Below are positions 1 to 11,831 of a stretch of 64,000 nt of DNA, one piece after another (positions within the stretch are counted from its first letter, which is position 1; every line of letters begins with the position of its first letter). The notes under the pieces are model-generated. The model searched no databases. It was not told the origin of the DNA and saw only the letters and a list, made by a program, of their open reading frames with translations. The DNA is from Diplodia intermedia (Eukaryota; Ascomycota; Dothideomycetes; Botryosphaeriales; Botryosphaeriaceae): assembly GCA_021495925.1 (NCBI GenBank), contig JAKEKT010000016.1, positions 412,847 to 476,846 on the forward strand, given 5' to 3'. A program made the translations under genes and the position numbers.

Positions 1-1060
1 AAGGTCAACAGCGTAGTGGTGCGACAGGTACATGGTCGACCACCACAGCCACAGGACGTACGTGGTGAAAACGGGCCACATCTTGGGGAAGACGTAGGAC
101 AGGAAGAGCGCGTGGATGGTCGCCCAGCCCGAGTGCAGGGACGGGAAGGCACCGAAAACCATGGGCGAAGCGGTGAAGGCAGAGGTGTAGAGATCCAGAC
201 CGAGGAGCTTGTCGATGGCCGCCAGACCGGCTGGGCTGCCAGGCATTCCGTAATTTGCGGGAGCGAGGCCGTAGATGTTCTCGTACCAAGGCGGAGAACA
301 CGGGAAGCAAAGTTGGATGATGACACCAGTCAGGTTCATGTACCCAAACGAGCGCGCATAGACCGGCAGCGAGCCGGGCGGGCCAAAGAGGAACATGACG
401 CCGGAGCACACGAATGGAGAACCGAAATGGGTAATTCCGTAGGGGATCCAGGCCAGTACGTCCAGAACCACGTGCTTGTGTGCCGAAAGAATGTTGCTAA
501 GATTCGCGCCGTACATGATGTTCTCTAGCGCTGGAAGGACGCGCACCCAGATGGGCGGGCGGTATTCGCCGGATATGAATCTGGCGGAACATTGTCAGTT
601 TCATTATGGCGGCCAATGGGGGCCGCATTGCTGCTTACTGGCACGAGTAGAACAGGACCAGCCAGGTGATAGCAGGCAGGAACGGCAGAAAGAATTGCCT
701 CGTTGCCGGTATGACCATAGACCCCATCAGCAGCGAGGCCACAAAAGTCTTGAACACGGGCCCGGGCTCTTCCATGACAGACAAGGCGAAGATACCAACG
801 ATGACCAGGAAGAGATACTGGGCATCATAGTAGGACCACTGGTGGGCGCGCAGCGAGCGCAGAGTGTCCGAGGGCGAAAACGACGTCTCGAGCGAGGCAA
901 CAACCGATGTGGGCGACTGTCTGCTGCGGATCTTGGACTTGGTCGCGCGCCACTTCCTGCGAACCTTGTGGGGCACGAGTATGGGCAGCGAGGGCCGCCA
1001 CGCCGGCAGCATGGCCTTGCGCGGCAGGTAGTCCTGATAGGACGGCAGGCGGGTGTGCAT
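1..1060 (-). CDS. AUR1: Inositol phosphorylceramide synthase, catalytic subunit (3' end cut by window edge)
   Basis: Exons 1060..639 and 580..<1, with a 58-nt intron (gtaagc..ccag). The enzyme moves phosphoinositol from phosphatidylinositol onto ceramide in the Golgi membrane, an essential fungal step and the target of aureobasidin A (family knowledge). Exon 1 gives 140 residues: a basic cytosolic N-terminus (KVRRKWRATKSKIRSR), then membrane segments beginning LFLVIVGIFALS. Exon 2 carries the PAP2/lipid-phosphatase signatures FGAFPSLHSGW and LSHHYAVDL, with the catalytic histidines. The reading frame runs off base 1 a few residues after the second signature, so the C-terminal tail is missing. 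The start is the ATG at 1060; a longer open frame upstream has only a TTG. Identity is very firm; only the exact start is inferred. Confidence 0.95.
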
Positions 1061-4000
1061 GGTGCCGGATTGTACGGTCTGCAGGCGAGGCAGAGGCAAA
1101 GGTGCGAAGGGCGGGCGGAAGAGAGACGGGAGTGCTCGGGCTTGCTCCTGCTGCGCGGCGGCGGTCCGGGACAGCGGGGGGAGGAGAGGTCGCTACTGTG
1201 CGGTCGTCGGGCGCATGCGAGGGCGGGCGGCGGGCGTTGGGGAGAAGAGGAGCGTAAGGCCTGTCTGGCGCGCACAAAGATCGGGGCAGCGGTGATGTTA
1301 TGAAGGAGATGGGCTGAGTAAGTGGCCCTTTTGCGTGAGGCAGCCGCGCTAGCTAGCTCCCGGGACGTCCGGGCGCGGAGCACAGAGATTAAAATTGCGC
1401 CCCAGGCTGCACACGCGACTAACCGCCGGCGCCCGTCCCCAGGCGATTGCTGCGCGCCAGGCCCACCGCGTCCAGCGCGCTGTTCCTGCTGCGTTTCCCA
1501 TCTGCTGCAGGCGCCCTTGGGCGAGTGCATGTGAAGCAGATGCCAGCATCGCGGGCCTTGGCGGTAGTATGACGCTTACACGGGCTAACGATTGCAAGGT
1601 ACGCTCTGCCGAGCTAGCGCTGACCTCATCCTACAGCAGGCGTTTTGCACGCTGTTCCCTGCGGCAATCCATACAGCTGTCGGTCTAACGGTGCCGCGGC
1701 GCTGCGTCGTACTCGTACACCAAACCTCATCTCGCGCCGCAATCTCGTCGCAACAGGGCTCTCTAGTGCGCGGCTGCTCTGGTGTGCGAGCCACGCGACC
1801 GCCCACGCAGCCTTCGGCACCGGGCGGGCCCATGCCCACACCATCCGTGCAACATGGGTTTTGCGGATGCGAAAAATCAGTCGCAGCCGTCCGAGGCCGA
1901 ACCGCCGCACTCGTGCGAGTCGTCGTCCCACAACTCGGCCCACGGATATAGAGGACCATTGGCCGGGCGCCGCTGCTGCGTGCGGGAAAAATCTTATCAC
2001 GCTGGCGCAGGCCAACGGGGCGTGGCGCTCGAGAGCTTAAGCGCCCTGCTCCCGGCTCGCAGCTCCCTCGGCGCTGGCAAGGCTTCTTTTCGTCAATCAG
2101 CATTCGCTTGGCGACGCCCTTCCTTGCGCTCCCGCAGCGCCCCGGCCGACTTTCCCGTGCATCGTCGCGCCCACCACGCGCTCTGCGGATGCTGCGCGCT
2201 TCCGGAGCCGAGCGGCGCCCACCAATCTCAGAGCTCTGTTGATCGCTCTTTCATGCGCCGAAGGTCCGCCTCCGCTCGTCAGCCACAGCTTGGCCCCCGC
2301 GGATTGCTGGTGATTGCTGATGCTGTTGGACGAGGCGGAGTTAATGGCGGTGTCTGTCGGGGCCCAACAAGTCCGGCTGCTCCTGGTTGGCTAGCAGCTG
2401 TGCAGAAGGCCGGGCCCCTTGCGTCTTGCGTCTCCCGCACCGCCGCACGCCGCAGCTGCTGTTTCGGCTGTCGTTTCCTCCCCGCATGTTGTTGCTGCTG
2501 AGCGTCGCCGCCTCTCCCTGCTGGTTGGCCCTGCTGCGCCTGCCGCCTCTAGTTGATGGCGCGGCTGCGTGCATCAGCTGCTGTTTCATCCACGCGGCTG
2601 GAGAGGCGAGGCTGAGCGAACGATGCCTTGCCTCAGGCCGAACTCGCGATCCGCACATTGATTGACGAGCAATCGATGTTGGCGGCCAAGAAGAAGTCGC
2701 ATGATCCACTCCCCACCGGCCTGGCTAACCTACAACAGCTGCGAAAGCGACGAGCGGGTCACCGGTCCCCGTCCCAGCTGCAGCCGCCAACAAACTTGTT
2801 GTCGTCGGCGCCGCCCTAGCAACCTGGCAGCATCCAAACCCGAATTCGCGTGTTTGTTGTCCACTTTTTGCACACCGCTCAAGGTCACTCCAGTCGCAGG
2901 ATGCTCTGTCCCAGGCAGCCGTGGTTGACCGAAGCCTTCAGCTCTGGTTCCCTCTTGCCAGAAGAAATTGCCCGACTGCTCGGAAAGCGTGCCCATTTGA
3001 AGCTGTGCCGTAGAGGTGCCCGGACGCTTGACGCGCGCAACGTATCCCGCGCGCCTCCTCCCGATCTCCGCGTCGGCAGCCATGTACCGCCGGGGCTTGC
3101 AGTTCTCGCTCTCGCTCGAGCGGCGCGCGTGCCCATGCTTTCGTGGCGCGCCGCGTGTAGGGGCCGTGTTTGGGACCCTGAACACCTGCCGCCAAGCGCG
3201 AGAGGGGAGTGTGCTCGAGAGCATTGATTGAACATTGGCCCCATAGCGCCGATCCTCACACCCGCGCCCGCGGGCTTGTGCCCTTCACGCTGTTGGGCGT
3301 GTGGGACCGCGAATCGTGGTCCCCTCGCGAGGGAAGGGCAATTGACGCTTGCTGGCTCCTCAGGGCCCGGCTGGAGCGAACCCTGGAACGGGGAAAAGGG
3401 AGCGCAGGATGGTGCAGGGATCCCGCTGAACCACTGTCAGGAACGTCTCACTACGAGGTTGATTTTCCTTTTCCTACAAGAATTGCCGGCCAGGTGAGCT
3501 ATATCCACTGCAATCGCCGCCCGCGGACAGAGCTTGGGCGCAATCACCAACGGCGGCCAAGTCAAACGAGGCACGGATGATTTTTTATTTCTTGTAATGA
3601 CGATGACGACGGCGGTCGGGGAGCGCAGAAAAGAAGCTTTGGGCGGTTTCCGGTTGTGAAGGCAAAAAGCGGAGGGAGGAGGGAAAGACACCCGAGAGTC
3701 TGGCCGTGGGACCGAATTGTGAGCCCCTCTCCTAAACTGCTCTCCTCCCTTCCCACATTCCCACCGCAAACCCTTCGCTGGCTTGTCCCGTCCCGCGCGC
3801 ACTGCACCGGCGGTCCGTCCGAAGCTCCAATCATCGTCCGGAAGGTGGGCTTTGATCGTGGGCGGGAGCGCCCCGGCGTGCCGCGTGTGTCGCCAGCGGT
3901 CCGTGATCTTCTCCAGCGAAAGCAGGATCAGAGCGCAATGAGATAGGGGGATGTGTTGTGGCGACTGGGGAAGATCCGCCCAGCGAATGACGCACCAGGC

Positions 4001-4924
4001 ACGTCTGCCGTCAACCGTTCGCGGCGGCTGGGAAAGTTGCAAGCTTGCTTGATGATGCGGGTGGCGGAACAGAGGGAGGCGGGTGCGAGTGGTTGGTATT
4101 AAGGAAGGCTGGGTCGCCCGCGCCCGGCACGCACATACATAGTACAAGAACATGACCAGTCGCCCTTTCATTTGGACGGCGATGCGTCTTTTTCGCTCCT
4201 CGCTGTTGATCCCGTCATATAACACTTCCGCTATTGTCCTCACGCCCGTTCCCACAATCATAGGGAGACCTTTCCATCGCCAATCGACCAACACTTTGCT
4301 AGCAGAACGGACCACAAAGCATGCCACGCACAACACGAAGGAGATTGCGCCGAAAGGTCGCTATTCACCGGTAGGTATGCCTTCGTTTTCGTATCTCACA
4401 GTCTCCCACGGTCTGTTGTTGGTTGGATACTATCTTTCAATTCACTATATCGCTTCCCCCTAGTTATTCTCAGAACGTTTTGACCAGCTTATCCTCCACG
4501 AAGCTGTAACGACAGTCAGGATAATAAAAAAAGGTATCACCGCCTTTCGAATAAGGTCCAACCATAGGTCAAGAAGAGAACGTCCTGCCAGATACCCAAC
4601 AACCCACCAAGTACAAAGGAGAGTACAAAGAAAAAGAAAAAGCAAAACAGAACGCAACTGTCGAAGCCAATCTCTATACTCGCAGCCAAACAGGAAAAGA
4701 AGAAGAAAAACCTCCAGCTCCGCCGCCTGAGTTTCCCATACGAGTCCATTGCAACGCCGTTTCCCTTTGAACAAAGTCGCTGCCTCAAACCGCTTTATTA
4801 CACCGCCGACTGAAAGAAAGCTTCGTTTTGTCATTCGTCACGTCGTCATTCAGCCCCGTTGAGGCCTCAATGGCACGGTAACAACGACTTGCTCGACTAC
4901 CAGCATTGCTGGCCTTCCGTCGAC
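1061..4924. other. 3.9 kb gene-free stretch (AUR1 promoter side and 3' side of the zinc-finger gene)
   Basis: No frame shows a recognisable protein or a believable exon series. Open frames of up to about 300 codons exist on both strands (for example minus strand 3437-4336), but their translations are low-complexity Arg/Pro/Ser/Ala with no domain. The AUR1 leader and promoter must lie at the left, and the 3' UTR of the zinc-finger gene at the right. Purine-rich A/G stretches occur near 4620-4700. Nothing else can be supported. Confidence 0.6.
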
Positions 4925-7005
4925 TCAGCTCATATTATCCAAGAACGAAAAGTCGTCTTGGTTCGAGCCCGAGGTATTGATCATGAGCTCATTGCCAAAG
5001 GGATCGTTACCGAAGGGGTTCCACATGTTATTGCTTGGGTCGAACGTGCTAGGTGGAAGAGCTTCGAAGTCATCGTCGAAGTTCAGGTCGTCTTCCTTGT
5101 CCAAACCAGCCTTACCACCCATTACGGGCGAGGTCGGTGGTGTGCTGTATGCAGCTGATACAGTACGACCGGAGACAGTGCGCTTCTTGGCGCCGTTCTT
5201 GTTGCCCTTCGGGATACGCAGCACGTTGACATCAGCAGGCACGGGCGAAGGCGACTGTGGGGGAGTGGCGACACCCTCGAACGCTTGCGTAAGGAAGAAC
5301 GCATCTTCATCATGGTCGAGAGTCTCATCATTCTCGAGAGCCTCAGCGTCGTCCACAAAGTTGTTCTCCTCAGCGTTCTCAGCCTCGTCAGAGTCTTTGT
5401 TCTCCACTGGGGGGGACGAGGTGTTGGAGATGCTGTTCAATTGTCAGTGACAAGTCCAGATTGGGGGTGAATGCAAAGGACTAACCTGTAGGTTGATGAC
5501 TGGGAGTCTGACGTCTGCAGAGACTGCAGGTTGGTGAAGTGAGACGAGTCATACTCGTTGATGTTTGCAACTGGAGAGTATCCAGAAGAGCCGGGAGAAG
5601 GACCAGACGAGGATGACGAGCCATACGGATCAGCCAAAGCCTGACGGGTCCTGTTGGCCTTGTCGAGACGGTCGGCCATGTCAGGACGGTTCTTCCTAGG
5701 ACGACCACGACGGGCTGACTTCTTCACTGCACCGGGGAAAGCACCGTCGCACATACCGCGCTGGCGATGGCGGGTGAGAGCGTCCTGCCGGGCGAAGCCA
5801 GCGCCGCAAGGGCACTTGTAAGGCTTGTCGCCAGTGTGAATCTTTGCATGACGTTTCAGGTCGTGCTGGCGGACGAAGCACTTCTGGCAGTGGTTGCACT
5901 TGTATTGACGATCACCCAGGTGAGTCTGAACATGTGACCTGATGTTCTCACGACGACCGAAAGTCTTGCCGCACTCCGGGAATAGGCAGGTCCAGCGGTG
6001 ACTTGAGGGATCTTGCTCACTGATGTAGGCTTGCACCTCTTCAGATGAGATGCCGGTCTCCTCGATCGTGGCATCGAGGTTGAGATCCGCAATCGACATG
6101 GCGCGTGGTGAAAGGGGAGCCTTGGTGGGCGAGGACGAGAGGTAGCCATCCATGTCGGTCGAGCTGCGCGACATGTTGTGAAGAAGAGAGGGTCGCCGCG
6201 ATAGCGACAGGTGAGGTGGTGCAGGAGCAAGGTGTCCCTGGTGCTGGAACGAACCAATCGACCTTGGACGAGGTGAGGCGGTAGGTGAGCAGCCAGGTGA
6301 GATGGCATCTGACGAGTAGAAGGAGGACTCGTAGCCATTATCGCTCTCGTTACGGCTGTTGAAGTTCATGGCGAAGCCCTGGTCTTCCGGTGGAGGCTGC
6401 AGGGTGATCTCGCATGCGTCGCTGAAGCTCGACGGCATGGGTGCGAGGTCGAGATGGTCCATCGGAGGCACCATCGGCGAAGCGCGCTGCGGCGACGGCA
6501 CTGGGCTAGGCACTATGCTGACCTTGACCTGGGCGTGCGCGCCGTAGACGGCCCTGATGTGCTGCTCAAGCTCCTTGAGCTGTTGCACCGAGGGGTGGTG
6601 AGGGTGAGATGAGGATTGAGGCTGAGGCTGAGGCGCCTGAGGAGGGAAGGCGGTTTGAAGAGGAGGAAGATTTGCAAATTGCTGGTAGTGGTGGCCCGGC
6701 TGAGCCATACTGTGCGTCTGCGCTGCTTGCATTGTATGCTGGTGTTGATCTTGTCCTAGGTTAGTAATACTTACCTGACTATCGCTCTGCGAAGGCCGTG
6801 GCTCAGTAGGCATGCGACCCAGGAAAGGGGAGAGGAGCTGAGGCTTCTGGTCCAAGCTCATTCCCCTTCGGTGGGTGTGCTGCCGTTGAATGGTCGCAGG
6901 CAGAGGACGCATCTGGGGCGCCTCGAACATAGTCGGTGTCGAGTTCTGGCGACGGTGCATGGCGCGCCGTTGCTGGATGCTCGAGTTCGATGGAGTGGAC
7001 AGCAT
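4925..7005 (-). CDS. Ace2/Swi5-like C2H2 zinc-finger transcription factor
   Basis: Exons 7005..5486 and 5432..4925, intron gttagt..aacag (53 nt), 675 residues. Three tandem fingers lie at about 340-419: CLFPECGKTFGRRENIRSH, CNHCQKCFVRQHDLKRH, then an atypical third finger with C-x-C and a final Cys instead of His (CPCGAGFARQDALTRH..GMC). An AT-hook-like basic patch, RRGRPRKNR, follows. This arrangement is that of the fungal Ace2/Swi5 group, which controls cell separation, conidiation and cell-wall genes (family knowledge). The N-terminal 330 residues are rich in Gln, Pro and Ser; the C-terminal exon is acidic (DEAENAEENN, DDLNFDDDFE), as expected for an activation region. The promoter is shared head-to-head with the ubiquitin gene. 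An intron-like donor plus branch motif lies inside exon 1 (see findings). Confidence 0.88.
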
Positions 7006-7841
7006 GACGAATGATGCAGGTAGAGTCCGGATGGGGGCGATTGATTTATCGAAGACTTTGTTTTGGAAGGTGGATTCTCCGTGGTTCCGGTACTGGGTGG
7101 AGCGGTGTGGTTAGCATCATCAAACGCGCCAACAAACGCGCCGACGTCACCCCAGCGCGTCTGCCTTGGAACTGGGCACTTACCTCGCGCAGTGCAAGCC
7201 GCGCTCGCCGGGCTAGCGGGTCTCTCTCGACTCCCTCAGACGATACAGCGAGAATATATTGATTCTGCTCAGGCTGCAGATGCAGGCAGGCGCGTCAGCC
7301 TCAGCGTCGTGCAGACACGGTGGGTCGCGCGCTCTCGCTCAAGCGGGCTGTGTAGGGCTTGGGTGGTGCGCCTTCGCGGAGGGGCCGAAGTGTGTATAGT
7401 GTAGAGAGGATTGTTATGAAGATTTGCAGTATTTGTAGATGATCGTGGAGGATGTGTGATGTGGAGGATGCGAGGCGCGTCGGGCGCCAGCCCAAACACA
7501 ACAGGTCGATAGCTGTCCGGGTAACCGATGGCTGCATCGCCAATGACGTGAAAACACCTGGGATACGGCCCAGGCAGCCAGGTCGCGCCCAGCTGAGCGC
7601 TGCCAAGCGGGGCTATCCCTGCAACGCTGCTGCCGGAGCGACGCGGGGCCGACTCGTGTTCGGCGCTGACTAAGGACGCTCGGTTAACCCACAGAGCCCA
7701 ATTTCAGCCGCGCCACGCTTGACTTTTCGACATCCACATCCGACTGAGGAGGACATCTGCACCAACAGTTGTCTAGGTGCGCCCCCATTCCACCACCACC
7801 GCCCGCGCCTGTACATACTAACAGTCGCATCGCAGGTCGCC
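7006..7841. promoter_or_regulatory. Divergent promoter region, zinc-finger gene / ubiquitin-eS31
   Basis: About 840 bp separate the two start codons, which point away from each other. On the zinc-finger side an AATATATT element at 7253-7260 lies roughly 250 bp upstream of its ATG and could act as a TATA-like site. The leader before the ubiquitin ATG is pyrimidine-rich, as is usual for ribosomal-protein genes. Open frames inside it have no protein-like content. Confidence 0.5.
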
Positions 7842-8434
7842 ATGCAGATCTTCGTCAAGACCCTCACGGGCAAGACTATCACCCTTGAGGTGGAGTCGTC
7901 CGACACCATTGACAATGTCAAGAGCAAGATCCAGGGTAGGTTTCGCAGCTGCAACCCAAAAAAAAATCTATTCTGGCGCATTCGCTAACGGGCATGCTTC
8001 GCGAACAGACAAGGAGGGCATCCCCCCGGACCAGCAGCGTCTGATCTTCGCTGGCAAGCAGCTCGAGGATGGCCGCACCCTTTCGGACTACAACATCCAG
8101 AAGGAGTCCACCCTTCACCTCGTGCTGCGCCTGCGTGGTGGTGCTAAGAAGAGGAAGAAGAAGGTCTACACCACCCCCAAGAAGATCAAGCACAAGAGGA
8201 AGAAGACCAAGCTCGCCGTCCTCAAGTACTACAAGGTCGACGGCGACGGCAAGATCGAGCGCCTCAGGAGGGAGTGCCCGCAGGAGCAGGTCAGTAACAT
8301 TATAACCACACTTCACTCCAAGCTTGATGCTAACTGCTCAACAGTGCGGTGCTGGTGTCTTCATGGCTGCCATGCACAACCGCCAGTACTGCGGCAAGTG
8401 CCACCTGACCTACGTCTTCGACGAGTCCAAATAA
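7842..8434 (+). CDS. UBI3: Ubiquitin - 40S ribosomal protein eS31 (S27a) fusion
   Basis: Exons 7842..7935, 8009..8289 and 8345..8434; 154 residues. Residues 1-76 are ubiquitin, ending LRLRGG, where processing releases it. The remainder is the basic tail AKKRKKK.. followed by a C-x4-C..C-x2-C zinc ribbon (CPQEQC .. CGKC) ending FDESK, which is eS31 of the small ribosomal subunit. The first intron falls after ubiquitin codon 31 and has a gctaac branch site and an aacag acceptor; the second splits the zinc ribbon between its two cysteine pairs. Exon lengths 94, 281 and 90 sum to a whole number of codons. Codon use is strongly C-ending, as expected for a highly expressed gene. Nothing is unusual here, so it is a good anchor for the splice rules used across the window. 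Confidence 0.98.
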
Positions 8435-8859
8435 GCATCTCGATTACCCCGACGCTCTGAAGGGTTGATATCACGGTTTGACGATATCTGCTGGTACTTT
8501 GGAAAGTAGCTCCGCTTTCAGAGATAGTGAAATGGATGAAACTTGAGCTGCAAACATGTTCTGTCGCGCGTGATGCCCAATGATTATTTCCACTGCCCAA
8601 TTGTCTTTGCCCGTTCACGTCTCAACGCAGAACGTGATGACTCGAAGAGTCTATTATTGGTAATTCGGAATAGTATTCGTAATTGGGTATCGATATGGTA
8701 GTAGTCCTACTTTGTGGGGTACATAAAAGCCACACATGTTACCATTCCCCACCACAGACAGCGGTGTATAGAGCTAGCAAGCCCTAAAGTTAAACGTGAT
8801 AGAAGAAGGGAAAAAAATGCCCCCAAATTACCGCGTCTATACACAGCCACCATCTCCAC
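8435..8859. other. Convergent 3' intergenic (UBI3 / NSL1)
   Basis: Both flanking genes end here, so this is 3' UTR sequence for both. It becomes AT-richer from 8640 to 8760. No ORF or RNA gene was recognised. Confidence 0.6.
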
Positions 8860-9584
8860 TCATGACTTGCCTTCTAGGTGCTGCGCCACCGTCTCCGCCC
8901 GTTTCAACCGTGCTGCTGTCTCCGGCAGCGCATCTTTCAGGTCTACGAGGCCCTGCGTGCCCCTCTCCCACATCTGCTGCACGTCATCCCACCGGCGCAT
9001 CTCGCCCGCCTCCAACCTCGTCTCCTCCGCCGCGGCGCGTATCGCAGCCTCCTCCCTCTCTCGACCCAGGCGCTCCATCTCCTCCGCCTCCTTCAAATAC
9101 GCGGCTTCATACGCGCCGGCCGCCTTCTTCGGCGCCTCGCGGCGTAGGTCCGCGACCTTCTCGGTGAGCGATTCCCTCTGCGCCTCGAGCGTGCGGATCT
9201 TATCCACGAGGCGGCTGTCGATAGGTTCGAATTCTATTGCCCAAAAAAAAAAAGGACCCAAAATTAGCTCAGGCAAATAGAGGTGGGCCAATGTCTTTGT
9301 GGGGGACCGGTGAGCACAATACCTTCTGTAACCACCTCCTCCACCTCACCGGCGTCGACGCCGTTGACGCTGATGCCGTGCCTTGCGCTCGCGAATACGC
9401 CCTTGATGTACTCGTCCACCAGCTCCTCCACCCGCCGCCGCAGCAGGTCCTCGCCGCCCTCCGGTGCCGCCGACGGCGGTAGGTGCAGGTCAATTTTCGC
9501 GCGGGCGGCCCGCTTGGCGTTGGCCATCAGGTAGGTCATATCCGCCGCGGATTGCACTTCGACCCGCCGGTGCGTCGAGTCCAT
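8860..9584 (-). CDS. NSL1: Kinetochore MIND/Mis12-complex protein, Nsl1/Mis14 family
   Basis: Exons 9584..9323 and 9233..8860; 211 residues. The intron (gtattg..caatag, 89 nt) holds an 11-nt A run on the plus strand. The N-terminal block VEVQSAADMTYLMANAKRAA followed by KIDLHLPPSA is the family hallmark. The second half is a long charged coiled coil (LVDKIRTLEAQRESL.., EAEEMERLGREREEA). Mis14/Nsl1 proteins bridge CENP-C/CENP-A chromatin to the Ndc80 complex (family knowledge). The start is the ATG of MDSTHRR; the open frame extends ten codons upstream only to a TTG. Length fits the family (about 200-230). Confidence 0.85.
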
Positions 9585-11074
9585 CGTGTGGACCGTCTGT
9601 AATTCACCTGCCAAGCCGTCTCGACGATACTTTGTTTTCTTGTCCTTCTGCTACTTTAACAGTATCGTAACTTTGGGCAATTAGACAAATCTGTCTACTG
9701 TTCCACCTGCGTGCTCCTCTGAACCGTGCCCAGAGTGTGCGTTAACACCGCGTAAGGGACGGCGGCTGATAAGCGTAAAGCCCTGTGGAAGGTCTAGACC
9801 TTTTGCCCTGTCACGCGAACAGGGAGTGGCCGTTTGTTTACTGACTTCCAAAGTCGGACGGGTCTGCTTCGAGTTCCGGGGGCGCAAGCCAATGGCGGAG
9901 GTGTGCGGAAGAGGTAAAGCGGATCGCGGCGGCGCGACAGGTTTTTTTTTTGTTTGGGCGGAAAGAGAGAAAGGGTCGGTGAGAGGCTGCGCGCGTGCGG
10001 GTGCGCGTGCGCGTGTGCGTTGCAGTTGGGCACGGGGGAGGGTGGGCCTCAGGCAGGGCGAGTAGCTTCTCTGCGTCACGATCGCGTGGTTTGGATTGGT
10101 CTGGACTGACGTCTGGGCGAATGCGCGTGTCAGAAATTCGCGCAAAAGTCGTTCGTATAGGGCTGAAGCAACGAGGCGCGAGCAAGCCGTGTTGTTGTTT
10201 GGGGGTGGAAAGATGCCGCGGAAGCGGGACGCCTGGCCCCGTTGCTGCCCGCGTTCGGCCCCGCTCGGACGCCCGCATGACCGCCGATTGGAGATTAGGG
10301 CACATCCGATAAGGATAAGGGCTAAGCTCTGGCGGTCGTCATGCTGCAGCCTGACCGCTGCGAGCTCATGCGGTTCGTGTGTTCAGCTCGTTCTAGACTC
10401 TTTCTTCACTGTCAACAATACTGCGAAATATCCGTCTGATCATTCACTCAGAACAAGCCGCAAAACTGCGGAGAGCACCCTCTACAAGCTGACAAGAACA
10501 TCACCTGCGCTCGTTTCTGGCCTGAGGCAACGTCCCATCACGAGCACAGTCACTTTGCTGATTTCTTTAGATTTCTGCAAAAAAGAGGAGAGACTATCTA
10601 CCATTCACGACGATGCGAGCGGAGATGTTGACGCCGGTACCTGCCAATTCGATCCGTCGCACTCCTACAACAAACGCCGTGCGTAACCAACGCCCAATCA
10701 AGAAGCTAAATAAAAAAAAAAGGAAAATGAAAAAGCTACCCAGCGCTATATTACCAAGTTGGTTCGCCCTGCGCACGACTGGACTCGCCGGCTAGTCAAA
10801 AGGAAGAGGATAGCTTCAGGTTAAGGTCAAGTGGCCTGGGGCTCACCATCCCGTCTAAACTCCTTGCATGCCGTGCTCTGTTTCACGGAAGAATCCATCA
10901 GCACTGCAACCGACCAACCACCTGCCTTCACCCCGATTCTAACCCCGTCTCGACTGAGGAAAAATAGATGTTTGCGCCGTTGTGTCCATGCTCGCGTCGT
11001 GTGTGTTTACATATAAGGAAATAGGTTGGTGGCGGCGATAGATCGTGAATCGACGCCAAGGCGACAAGAGGCGT
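9585..11074. other. 1.5 kb intergenic, with an alternating GC/GT tract
   Basis: The left part is the NSL1 promoter. A poly-T run lies at 9942-9950 and an alternating purine-pyrimidine tract at about 9990-10022. Plus-strand open frames up to 196 codons (10096-10686) translate to composition-biased sequence with no recognisable domain. The right end is the 3' UTR of the next gene. Confidence 0.55.
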
Positions 11075-11831
11075 TTAGGATGACGACGGGAACATGGAAG
11101 CGACTTCCTCGTCCGTGAGAACAATGTCCTGGACAGGATCCTGGCGGCGCTCGAGCTCGGACGATTCGTAATCGGCGTAGGAGGGCAAGAAGATGTCTGG
11201 GGAAGCTCTCAATCAGCCTAGGCACTAGCAGGCAAAGCGGGGCAACGAGGCTGGTAGCTACGCAGCAAACGGCCGCCTAACAATAGAACACGTACCTTGG
11301 TTCCAATCGAAGCCTTGGGACGACCTCACGCAAGTGATCTGGGTCGTAGTCATCGTATTAGCATGCCACGAGCTCCCGAAACGCATGTGCAAGGAGGCCC
11401 GGTATAGGGGAGGCATTGCGCTGCTTACCAGCCGCGGCGCATCCGGATGCCCAACATTGATGACCGTGTGCTCAGATTTGGAGATCGACGAGCCTGCCCG
11501 CGCCTTGTAAGCCTGCTGTGCTTCTTGTCCCGCAACCGCCTGCCATCCCAACAATGTGTGCACTGTGCGGGGGCGTGGCAGTGGAGACGGCGAGACGGCA
11601 ATGCTTGTGTTGCAGCATAGTGAGGACAGGCAACTTCTACTCACTCAGCAGGCTCTGGCGGCGCTCGGCGCGGTACTGGTGGTGGTGTGCAAGCACGGAT
11701 GTGGAAGGCGAGGTGACGGGCGTGCGCCCCAACACGGACGAGGAGAGCGAGGAGCTGCTCTCCGGGCTGTCGGCACTGTTGCCCGCACCGCTGCACTTCC
11801 TGCGCTTCGGGATGGCGATCGAGGACGACAT
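11075..11831 (-). CDS. Small conserved fungal protein of unknown function
   Basis: Exons 11831..11645, 11562..11429, 11338..11296 and 11196..11075; 161 residues. I do not recognise a named family. The N-terminus is Ser-rich (MSSSIAIPKRRK.., ESSSSLSSSVLGRTPV) and reads like a phosphorylated disordered region, including RRQSLL. The C-terminal half is strikingly ordered: SKSEHTVINVGHPDAPRL, then RSSQGFDWNQDIFLPSYADY, then a Glu/Asp tail with LTDEEVASMF. These pieces only join when three introns (branches gctaat, gctgatt) are removed, and the exon sum is a whole number of codons, which argues for a real gene. The acceptor of intron 1 is uncertain: 11562 or 11523 both keep frame. No targeting or membrane segment is seen, so it is probably cytosolic or nuclear. 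Confidence 0.75.

Noticed and set aside
727..1530. 267-codon minus-strand frame overlapping AUR1 exon 1
   Set aside because: Shadow frame of AUR1; the correct frame carries the family membrane segments.
3437..4336. Minus-strand open frame of about 300 codons downstream of the zinc-finger gene
   Set aside because: No domain, Arg/Pro/His-rich composition, no homology pattern; GC-rich non-coding DNA commonly gives such frames.
10096..10686. 196-codon plus-strand ORF between NSL1 and the small conserved gene
   Set aside because: No domain or conserved-looking block; Arg/Ser/Thr-rich throughout.
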